Assembly: GCA_947589625.1 (NCBI GenBank)
Contig: CANQCM010000046.1
Coordinates: forward strand, 1 to 7,305
Reading direction: 5' to 3'
Origin: an uncultured Alphaproteobacteria bacterium
GTDB lineage: Bacteria > Pseudomonadota > Alphaproteobacteria > Rs-D84
Length of the DNA: 7,305 bases
Positions 1-5,112 of this stretch are shown here, piece by piece. Each line of letters opens with the position of its first letter. Position 1 is the first letter of the stretch. The notes under the pieces were generated by a model. It was not told the origin of the DNA. It ran no database searches and saw nothing but the letters and a program-made list of their open reading frames with translations. The position numbers were made by a program, and so were the translations under genes.

Positions 1-41
1 CCACCCTTGCAATTCCCTGTGTGGTGTGGCATGATGGTGGT

Positions 42-1310
42 ATGGGTGAAATTGTTCCGATTTTGAGTGAAAATCAAATGGCGGCTTTTAACGCCATTGA
101 AAAATCTAATGCGAACCTGTTGATTCTGGGACAGGCAGGAACGGGCAAATCTACTTTTGTAAATTATTTGAAATCGGCGTCTGCCAAGCGCGTTGTCTGT
201 GCCTGTCCGACCGCAGTGTCTGCGCTGAATGTCGGCGGTCAAACGATTCATTCGCTGTTTCAAATTCAGCCGCGCGATTTCATTATGCCAGAACTGTTAA
301 AACTGAAAGCCAAACCGCGCAATATATTAAATGCGACCGATGTGTTGGTGATTGACGAAATTTCTATGGTCGCGCCTGATTTGCTGGACGCGGTTGATAT
401 CTTGGCGCGCGCGGCACGGCATAATAATGCGCCGTTTGGCGGAATCCAAGTTGTCGCAATTGGCGATTTGTTTCAATTGCCACCTGTGATTACGCGCGAT
501 GCAGCAGTATACTATGCGACAGAATACGAACATGAAAACGCGTATTTCTTTGACGCACATGTGTTTTCGCGCGCTGATTTTCGCAGATTTAATTTTGATT
601 CGGTCTATCGGCAACGCGATTCGCAATTGCTGGACAACTTGTGCCGATTGCGTGCAGGGGACTTGGGCGCATTAGAATTTTTCAATTCGTGCCAGATTGA
701 TGACACCACGCGTCGCGCAAATGCAGTTATTATTACGCCGTTTCGCGCGGTTGCAGAAAAAATTAATTCTGACCGATTAAATGCGATTGCGGCGCCTGAT
801 GTGTCTTATAACGGCGTTTTGTCTGGAAATTTCCAAGAACGCGATGTGCCGGCGCCGTTGGAATTGGTGCTGAAAGTCGGCGCGTTGGTGGTCTTTGTGA
901 AAAATGGCGACAAGTGGCACAATGGGTCAATGGGCATTGTGCGCGAACTGGGCGCGCGTGAAATTCAGGTGGAATTGCTGGATAAAACACATGATGTGGT
1001 CGCGGTGCGACCTGAAACATGGCAGAAAATAGAATATTCGCGCGATGAAAATGACCGAATCGTTGAAAACGAAGTCGGCAGTTTCAAGCAGTTCCCGTTA
1101 AATCTGGGCTATGCAATGACGATTCACAAGGCGCAAGGTAAAACACTTGACGCGGTGGTGGTTGATATTTCGCGTGGCGCGTTTGCGCATGGTCAGACTT
1201 ATGTCGCGCTGTCCCGTACGCGCAGTGCCGCTGATATGCATATTGCCGCGCCGTTGCGTGCGCGTGATGTGATTTTTGATAATCGTGTGATGGAATTCTT
1301 GGGCGATTAG
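42..1310 (+). CDS. PIF1/RecD2-like superfamily 1B DNA helicase
   Basis: A 422-residue ATP-dependent helicase of superfamily 1B, expected to unwind DNA 5' to 3' in replication, repair or recombination. Seen in the sequence (numbering from the ATG at 42): Walker A GQAGTGKST at residues 30-38 (Lys36); Walker B VIDE ending at Asp105-Glu106; the GDLFQLPP motif III starting at 141; the TIHKAQGKT motif near 361-369; and QTYVALSRTRS near 385-395, the C-terminal RecA-like motif VI with the arginine finger. The whole protein is only the helicase core, with no long accessory domain. The frame stays open to the left window edge, with GTG codons at 21 and 24, so the start is uncertain. I chose the first ATG because the Walker A then lies at the usual distance from the N-terminus; only a weak GGTGG precedes it. 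It ends one base before the convergent rimI. The family is confident; the exact cellular role is unknown. Confidence 0.88.
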   Translation: MGEIVPILSENQMAAFNAIEKSNANLLILGQAGTGKSTFVNYLKSASAKRVVCACPTAVSALNVGGQTIHSLFQIQPRDFIMPELLKLKAKPRNILNATDVLVIDEISMVAPDLLDAVDILARAARHNNAPFGGIQVVAIGDLFQLPPVITRDAAVYYATEYEHENAYFFDAHVFSRADFRRFNFDSVYRQRDSQLLDNLCRLRAGDLGALEFFNSCQIDDTTRRANAVIITPFRAVAEKINSDRLNAIAAPDVSYNGVLSGNFQERDVPAPLELVLKVGALVVFVKNGDKWHNGSMGIVRELGAREIQVELLDKTHDVVAVRPETWQKIEYSRDENDRIVENEVGSFKQFPLNLGYAMTIHKAQGKTLDAVVVDISRGAFAHGQTYVALSRTRSAADMHIAAPLRARDVIFDNRVMEFLGD

Positions 1311-1311
1311 A

Positions 1312-1698
1312 TTATAAATCTTTGGACATTATAATGCCGTCAATGCCGTTGTAATATTTGGGACGCGTGCCAACCGCGGTATACCCAGCCGATTCGTACA
1401 ACGCACGGGCAGGGGCGTTTGTGATTTCTACTTCCAGAAACATTTTTTTTGCGCCGTGTGATTTTGCGTCGCGTTCTGCCAGTGCCAACATCGCAGACGC
1501 CACACCGCCACGACGCGCGTCTGGGGCAACGCCAATTGTGATTATTTCCGATTCGTCAATGGTGGTGCGATAAACGATAAAGCCATTTTGCGATGCGATT
1601 ATTTCACAGCCTTGGTTTTTCAAATTTGCAAATTCGTCTGCAGACCACGGATTGCGCGGAAAACATAGTGCGTGTAAAGTGGCAATTTTATTCAGCAT
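1312..1698 (-). CDS. rimI: Ribosomal protein S18-alanine N-acetyltransferase RimI (GNAT family)
   Basis: A 128-residue GNAT acetyltransferase, by family knowledge transferring acetyl from acetyl-CoA to the N-terminal alanine of ribosomal protein S18. Visible features: FPRNPWSADEF near residues 13-23, matching the family's pW(S)xxxF substrate-side motif; the acetyl-CoA-binding motif A around VAPDARRGGVASAML at 57-71; the LEVEITNAPARALYESAGY segment at about 88-106; and a terminal YYNG...IIMS strand. It is about 20 residues shorter than E. coli RimI and lacks the usual first strand at the N-terminus. The ATG at 1698 overlaps the last seven bases of tsaB, and only a weak GAAGAA precedes it, so translation is probably coupled to tsaB. 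Adjacency to tsaB strengthens the RimI call over a generic GNAT. Its stop lies one base from the end of the convergent helicase gene. Confidence 0.9.
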   Translation of the reverse strand: MLNKIATLHALCFPRNPWSADEFANLKNQGCEIIASQNGFIVYRTTIDESEIITIGVAPDARRGGVASAMLALAERDAKSHGAKKMFLEVEITNAPARALYESAGYTAVGTRPKYYNGIDGIIMSKDL

Positions 1699-2234
1699 TT
1701 TGCGTTTTCTTCGGCATAACTGGGGCGCAAATACATCGGTACAACAGGCGCAATGTCATTGTGGGCAATTTTATCAGCCACGATTTTAGTCGCGCGCATT
1801 AAATCAAAAGGTTTGTGTCCAACAGTGCGCGGATATGACATCTGGCGCGTTTCTATTTCTGAAATGTCCATGGTGCATGGCGCAATGTCGTGCGCGGCAA
1901 CAAATAAATCATTGCGACCCGAATCGATTGCAACAAATGCGTCTGGATATTCGTTCAGGTATAATTCAAATGCACTGACCCCGATCACAGGTATGTTTAA
2001 CCCCATCGCCAGACCTTTGGCGTATGCAATACCTAATCTGATACCAGTAAAACTGCCTGGGCCAATAACAACGCCGATTGCGGTTAAATCAGACCATGTC
2101 GCGCCACATTCGCGCATAAATTCGCCTGTGGCGGTTGCCAGTTCCAGCGATTGACGCGTTGTTTCAATGGATTTGTGCTTGTCGCCCAGCACAAATTCCA
2201 GCCCATTTCCAGATGTGTTTATTATTAAAATCAT
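1692..2234 (-). CDS. tsaB: tRNA threonylcarbamoyladenosine biosynthesis protein TsaB
   Basis: A 180-residue protein of the ASKHA fold. Family role: TsaB partners TsaD and TsaE in moving the threonylcarbamoyl group from TC-AMP to adenosine 37 of ANN-decoding tRNAs. The sequence shows the N-terminal strand with the degenerate phosphate-binding motif (MILIINTSGN, residues 1-10), the hallmark GPGSFTGIRLGIAYAKGLA at 58-76, and AIDSGRNDLFVA at about 102-113, which resembles the start of the second lobe. E. coli TsaB has 231 residues, so the C-terminal lobe is shortened here, as in several other alphaproteobacterial and reduced-genome versions (inference). Its ATG overlaps the stop of the upstream 104-residue gene as ATGA, and its end overlaps rimI by seven bases. 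No Shine-Dalgarno sequence is visible, so translation is likely coupled. tsaD and tsaE are not in the window. Confidence 0.93.
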   Translation of the reverse strand: MILIINTSGNGLEFVLGDKHKSIETTRQSLELATATGEFMRECGATWSDLTAIGVVIGPGSFTGIRLGIAYAKGLAMGLNIPVIGVSAFELYLNEYPDAFVAIDSGRNDLFVAAHDIAPCTMDISEIETRQMSYPRTVGHKPFDLMRATKIVADKIAHNDIAPVVPMYLRPSYAEENAKC

Positions 2235-2545
2235 CGTGATGACTTTTGGCTTTGTTTTTGCATCAGTTTGTACAGCGACCGTGCCTGAATACCGCCGGCG
2301 GACAATTTAACTAAATCGTTATTTTTTACACAATGTCCACAGAAAGTATATCTTTTTTGGCGCCGTTTTTCATGTTCGTTACAGAAAGCGTAAAATTCTG
2401 TGTCTTGGTTTTTATAATAATATTGATAAATATAAAATGTGCCGGCAATATCAAGGCCAGTGATTTTGCGCGCGCGAATTGGTGCGGTTTGTTCGCCTGA
2501 TTTCATTAATTTGATTACGATATTTGTATAGTCTATTAAATTCAT
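2231..2545 (-). CDS. Hypothetical 104-residue protein with putative zinc-binding CxxH...CxxC motif
   Basis: I do not recognise the family. The product is small and basic, with no signal peptide or membrane span. Residues 36-53 are tyrosine-rich (TFYIYQYYYKN...), followed by a possible metal site: Cys55-x2-His58, ten residues, then Cys69-Gly-His71-Cys72. Its N-terminal half resembles no domain I can name, and its C-terminus is Gln/Lys/Ser-rich. A Shine-Dalgarno-like AAAAGGA (2562-2556) stands ten bases before the ATG, which is on the long side. It begins 35 bases after the stop of the peptidase-less Lon and overlaps tsaB by ATGA, so it is almost certainly co-expressed with both. The tight operon position and RBS argue that it is real. 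A nucleic-acid-binding or adaptor role would be speculation. Confidence 0.75.
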   Translation of the reverse strand: MNLIDYTNIVIKLMKSGEQTAPIRARKITGLDIAGTFYIYQYYYKNQDTEFYAFCNEHEKRRQKRYTFCGHCVKNNDLVKLSAGGIQARSLYKLMQKQSQKSSR

Positions 2546-2580
2546 TTTGTAAATTTCCTTTTGTTAATATTGGTAAATTT

Positions 2581-4338
2581 TTATGCGCGAACACCAAAGC
2601 CAATTTTCTTGGCAAAGCCCGCAGATTGACGCAAAGACAACAAATCGTCAATTTTATCAATTGTGAATTCTGTTTTTACATCTTCGCCGTCATTTTCCAA
2701 CAATGTACGACGCAAAATTGCGGTCAATTCGCGTTGCAGTTCGCGCACACCTTGTTCAGATGTGTAATGTTCAATAATGTGGCGAATCGCATCGTCTGAA
2801 ATAATTATGTTATTGATGTCCCAGCCTGTATCGTGTGCAGCACGCGCAATCAGATGTTCACGCGCAATTTGCACTTTTTCATCAACAGAATATCCTGGGA
2901 TTTCAATTATTTCCATGCGGTCGCGCAAGGCGTTTGACATGTTCAAACTGTTTGCAGTTGCAATAAACAGCACATTTGACAGGTCAAAGTCTACTTCCAA
3001 ATAATGGTCGCGGAAAGTATGGTTCTGTTCAGGGTCCAGAATTTCTAGCAATGCAGATTCTGGGTCGCCACGCCAATCGCGTCCCATCTTGTCAATTTCG
3101 TCCAGAACAATCACAGGGTTATTCACCTTGCACCGTTTCAGTGCGTCCATAATGCGACCTGTCTGGGCGCCGATGTATGTCTTGCGATGACCGCGGAAAT
3201 GCGCCTCGTCAGAAACACCGCCTAATGATATGCGTTGATATTTTCTGCCCAGTGCGGTCGCAATAGATTTACACAGCGATGTTTTGCCAACCCCAGGCGC
3301 ACCAACAAAACATAAAATGCTGCCTTGGTTTTTACCTGTCTTTTTCATTACGGCAATATGTTCCAGTATACGTTCTTTGACCGCCGCCATACCCGAATGT
3401 TCAGAATCCAGCACTGCGCGTGCAGATTGCAAATCTATATGCGTTTTGTCTGATTTGTCCCACGGCATAGATAATAATTCGTCCAGATAAGTTTTTAATA
3501 AACCGCCCTCGGCAGACATTGGCGACATACTGCGCATACGGCGAAATTCAGACATTGCTTTTTCTTTCGCCTCGGCTGGCATATGCGATTTTTCAATTCG
3601 TTTGCGCATAGATTCTGTATCAGCCTCGCCATCGTCATCGCCCATTTCACGATGAATCGCGCGCAGTTTTTCTTGCAAGATTGCCTCGCGCCGACCACTT
3701 TCCATTTGTTTTTGCACACGGCGATTGATGTTATCTTCAATTTTTTCTGTTTCCATCAGCAGATTGACTTGCTCTAACAAAATAGCCAATTTTTCGCGCC
3801 ATGATGGTGTTGCCAGAACTTTAATTGCGATTTCGTTATCAATACCTGCAGTTTGAATAACATAATCCACAAACGCAGACAGTGGGTATTTATCAATAAT
3901 CAGGCGCATTTTTTCCGTCTTGACGCGGCGCGATGTGCTCAAAGATTGAATATTTTCTGCGATTTTATCACGCAGTGCAATCGTCTGGTCATCAGTCGCG
4001 TCCAGCATAAACGGTATTGGCAAAACATTTCCACTGAACAAACCGTCATTTACTGAAACATCAGATATTTTAACCGCGTCAATTGTTTCAATTATTACAT
4101 GCATGCCACCGTCAGGGGTGCGCATTGCACGAACAATACTGCCGATTGTGCCAACATCGTAAATATCGTCTGGCGCCGATGGGTAAGACCATGTTTTCTG
4201 GGCGACCAAAACAATTTGTTGTGTTGATGCGACCGCGGCTTCTATGCACGCAATAGATTGCGCATTGTCAATATAAACAGGCACAGTTAACCCAGGGTGC
4301 ACCACTAAATCGCGAAAAGGTAAAATAAATTCTTTCAT
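2581..4338 (-). CDS. Lon-like AAA+ ATPase lacking the C-terminal peptidase domain
   Basis: A 585-residue Lon homologue. The N-terminal substrate-binding domain covers about residues 1-195 (ILPFRDLVVHPGLTVPVYI at 5-23). A helical, charged linker spans about 200-270, with the Lon-typical LQEKLRAIHREMG. The AAA+ module is complete: Walker A GAPGVGKTS at 346-354 (Lys352), Walker B VLDE at 411-414 (Asp413, Glu414), sensor 1 near TAN 461-463, arginine finger region LRDRME at 471-476, and sensor 2 GVREL with Arg532. From family knowledge, E. coli Lon (784 aa) has its Walker lysine at 362 and sensor-2 arginine at 542, so the frame is collinear; its catalytic Ser679 and Lys722 have no counterpart because this protein ends at 585, right at the AAA+/peptidase junction. 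The ORF is uninterrupted, and the next gene starts 35 bases later with its own RBS. It may act as an unfoldase or chaperone, or as a regulator of a full-length Lon elsewhere. No Shine-Dalgarno precedes the ATG. Confidence 0.92.
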   Translation of the reverse strand: MKEFILPFRDLVVHPGLTVPVYIDNAQSIACIEAAVASTQQIVLVAQKTWSYPSAPDDIYDVGTIGSIVRAMRTPDGGMHVIIETIDAVKISDVSVNDGLFSGNVLPIPFMLDATDDQTIALRDKIAENIQSLSTSRRVKTEKMRLIIDKYPLSAFVDYVIQTAGIDNEIAIKVLATPSWREKLAILLEQVNLLMETEKIEDNINRRVQKQMESGRREAILQEKLRAIHREMGDDDGEADTESMRKRIEKSHMPAEAKEKAMSEFRRMRSMSPMSAEGGLLKTYLDELLSMPWDKSDKTHIDLQSARAVLDSEHSGMAAVKERILEHIAVMKKTGKNQGSILCFVGAPGVGKTSLCKSIATALGRKYQRISLGGVSDEAHFRGHRKTYIGAQTGRIMDALKRCKVNNPVIVLDEIDKMGRDWRGDPESALLEILDPEQNHTFRDHYLEVDFDLSNVLFIATANSLNMSNALRDRMEIIEIPGYSVDEKVQIAREHLIARAAHDTGWDINNIIISDDAIRHIIEHYTSEQGVRELQRELTAILRRTLLENDGEDVKTEFTIDKIDDLLSLRQSAGFAKKIGFGVRA

Positions 4339-4347
4339 AGCCCATTT

Positions 4348-4375
4348 AATATAAGATATTTTTATAATATTTCAA
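4348..4375 (-). promoter_or_regulatory. Putative sigma-70-type promoter of the Lon-like operon
   Basis: Read on the minus strand, TTGAAA (4375-4370; five of six consensus positions) is followed after 16 bases by TATATT (4353-4348). The start point would fall near 4341, only a few bases before the ATG at 4338, giving an almost leaderless mRNA. This is consistent with the absence of a Shine-Dalgarno sequence. The promoter sits just downstream of the terminator at 4383-4411, so the operon would be insulated from the upstream small membrane-protein gene. The surrounding DNA is very AT-rich, so alternative -10 hexamers exist. Confidence 0.5.
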
Positions 4376-4382
4376 GCCCATT

Positions 4383-4411
4383 AAAAAAGCCCCCAATCAG
4401 GGGACTTTTTT
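4383..4411 (-). terminator. Rho-independent terminator after the small membrane-protein gene
   Basis: A hairpin with a CCCC/GGGG core (4391-4394 with 4400-4403) and a five-base loop, extended past one C/A mismatch by a G-C pair and six A-T pairs. On the minus strand the 3' arm ends in TTTTTT (4388-4383). It lies 17 bases after the stop of the 77-residue gene. The stem is nearly symmetrical and could also work on the plus strand, but no plus-strand gene converges here. Confidence 0.85.
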
Positions 4412-4428
4412 ATTAATTTTGCATCACA

Positions 4429-4662
4429 TTAGTGACGGCGACCATGAAAACCATTGTTATATTGTGCCGCACCGCTGGAACGTTTTGACAGATAACGTGC
4501 CGCAATCAGCACAAACCATTCTACCATCAACAGACCCAGATACATCAATTTATTATCAATGCCAACTGTCCAACCCAAGATATAGACCAATTGTGCAATG
4601 AAAGATACATACAAAATACCGAACACACCTGTAAAAAATACTTTTTTAACTTTTCCAAACAT
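4429..4662 (-). CDS. Small two-helix inner-membrane protein, unknown function
   Basis: A 77-residue protein that I do not recognise. A short basic N-terminus (MFGKVKK) leads into a hydrophobic segment at about residues 9-31, then a brief polar turn (GIDNK, 34-38), a second hydrophobic segment at about 39-57, and a basic, Gly/Asn-rich tail ending in GRRH. By the positive-inside rule both ends should face the cytoplasm. A Shine-Dalgarno-like AAAAGGC (4675-4669) stands six bases before the ATG, supporting this start. The gene lies downstream of the tmRNA gene on the same strand and is followed closely by a strong terminator. No clear promoter of its own is visible, so it may be read from the tmRNA promoter. 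No link to a known family can be shown. Confidence 0.75.
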   Translation of the reverse strand: MFGKVKKVFFTGVFGILYVSFIAQLVYILGWTVGIDNKLMYLGLLMVEWFVLIAARYLSKRSSGAAQYNNGFHGRRH

Positions 4663-4696
4663 TTTTTTGCCTTTTGTTTATTTATAAATTAATCAT

Positions 4697-4919
4697 GTCG
4701 GGTTTCTGGTGCCAGGTACCCGACGACCCCGCAAAAGCTATAACAGATATAATCAACAATTGCCAATTATATCAAATGCCAATTTAGGCAGCCATTGCAA
4801 AGCGAACATTGTCGTTCGCAGCGATTCTATCGCCATTCATTTTTTTATTGGTTTTTAACGACACCATGTCGGATTCAGTCTTTTGCCTTTATTTCGCCTG
4901 TCGAAACTATGTCAGCCCC
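4697..4919 (-). ncRNA. ssrA: tmRNA coding (tag-encoding) piece
   Basis: This piece starts with GGGGCTGACATAG and the conserved TTCGAC, then the 5' strand of P2 (4886-4872), then the tag frame. After the tag stop come a perfect eight-base hairpin (4773-4766 with 4753-4746, 12-base loop) and the hairpin at 4697-4724, with seven outer pairs and an inner CTG/CAG. These probably correspond to the pseudoknot and helix region that closes the coding piece in two-piece tmRNAs. No T-run follows the last hairpin, so the transcript may continue into the small membrane-protein gene and be trimmed. Confidence 0.8.
4784..4822 (-). other. ssrA: tmRNA proteolysis-tag reading frame (AANDNVRFAMAA)
   Basis: In tmRNA sense, the codons from GCT (4822-4820) read A-A-N-D-N-V-R-F-A-M-A-A and end at TAA (4786-4784). 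The AANDN start matches alphaproteobacterial tags such as that of Caulobacter (AANDNFAEEFAVAA, from memory), and the terminal Ala-Ala is the usual ClpXP-type degron end. The resume codon could be GCT at 4822 or GCG at 4819. The preceding bases (A at -4, TC at -2/-1) favour GCT. The tag is encoded by an RNA, not an ordinary mRNA. Confidence 0.85.
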
Positions 4920-4975
4920 ATTACACACGATTACAATCATCGGCAAAAATGATTCTAGACGTGTAAAACTAAAAA
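4920..4975 (-). ncRNA. tmRNA intervening segment, predicted to be excised
   Basis: A 56-base segment joins the CCA end of the acceptor piece to the first G of the coding piece. In permuted tmRNAs this loop is removed by tRNA-type processing (RNase P at the coding-piece 5' end and 3' trimming at the CCA). It can fold: AATCAT and ATGATT pair over six bases, enclosed by an imperfect TTACACG/CGTGTGTAA pairing, which would bring the two mature ends together. The boundaries follow from the acceptor-stem pairing. Confidence 0.75.
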
Positions 4976-5055
4976 TGGTGGAGCTGTGGGGTACCGCCCC
5001 CCAGTCCAAAACGATTATTCCGCAAAGATTTCAGAATCATCATCGCGTATGCGAC
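4976..5055 (-). ncRNA. ssrA: tmRNA acceptor piece
   Basis: This piece carries the 3' half of the tRNA-like domain, which would be charged with alanine. It contains a UCGC/GCGA mini-hairpin near its 5' end, the 3' strand of helix P2 (5038-5022), a T-arm with stem 5003-4999 paired to 4991-4987 around the loop GGCGGTA (4998-4992), the acceptor strand CAGCTCC (4986-4980), a discriminator A and an encoded CCA (4978-4976). The G-U wobble at the third pair of the acceptor stem is also present in E. coli tmRNA. The 5' end is set only by the predicted transcription start. Confidence 0.85.
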
Positions 5056-5061
5056 AGGCTA

Positions 5062-5089
5062 ATTATAACTTTTACGGTGGAAATTGCAA
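5062..5089 (-). promoter_or_regulatory. tmRNA promoter
   Basis: On the minus strand, TTGCAA (5089-5084) is followed by a 16-base spacer and a perfect TATAAT (5067-5062), which predicts a transcription start near 5055-5059. The hexamers and spacing suit a strongly expressed stable RNA. The -35 element lies between the -35 and -10 elements proposed for the divergent obgE promoter. Confidence 0.75.
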
Positions 5090-5106
5090 GTTTTTATGAT
5101 TATAAT
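5078..5106 (+). promoter_or_regulatory. obgE promoter, predicted to give a leaderless mRNA
   Basis: A perfect TATAAT at 5101-5106 is preceded, 17 bases upstream, by a weak -35-like TGGAAA (5078-5083). A start seven bases after the -10 falls on the A of the ATG at 5113. No Shine-Dalgarno lies before that ATG, in agreement with leaderless translation. The element overlaps the oppositely directed tmRNA promoter. Confidence 0.55.
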
Positions 5107-5112
5107 GCGGTT

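Larger units (their letters stand above)
4697..5055 (-). ncRNA. ssrA: Circularly permuted (two-piece) tmRNA gene
   Basis: tmRNA with SmpB rescues stalled ribosomes and adds a degradation tag. The order on the minus strand is permuted: the acceptor piece (about 5055-4976) ends in an encoded CCA, then a 56-base intervening segment (4975-4920), then the 5' end of the coding piece at 4919. Evidence: GGGGCTG (4919-4913) pairs over seven base pairs with CAGCTCC (4986-4980), followed by ACCA, the standard tmRNA acceptor stem. TTCGAC (4905-4900), conserved in the D-loop region, follows. A T-arm has stem TGGGG/CCCCA around a seven-base loop. Helix P2 forms between 4886-4872 and 5038-5022. The tag frame (4822-4784) ends in Ala-Ala-stop. 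A large hairpin at 4697-4724 (GTCGGGT/ACCCGAC arms) is the last structure seen and is taken as the approximate 3' end. Both outer boundaries are inferred; the 5' end rests on the promoter at 5062-5089. Confidence 0.92.

Noticed and set aside
1753..2154. 133-codon plus-strand ORF
   Set aside because: It is fully antisense to tsaB, without RBS or domain.
2451..2660. Possible remnant of the Lon peptidase domain in another minus-strand frame
   Set aside because: The 69-residue frame contains no Lon peptidase motif and straddles the Lon stop and the next gene. It is a frame shadow, so a simple frameshift does not explain the missing domain.
4697..4724. Hairpin at the tmRNA 3' end as a rho-independent terminator
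   Set aside because: The stem is good, but no T-run follows on the minus strand (AT-mixed bases follow), so it is treated as a structural element of the coding piece.
4795..5112. N-terminal extension of ObgE starting at the ATG at 4795
   Set aside because: The stretch is antisense to the tmRNA gene, its translation looks like no Obg sequence, and the canonical Obg start MKFLDKAKIHIKAG lies at 5113, right after a perfect TATAAT.
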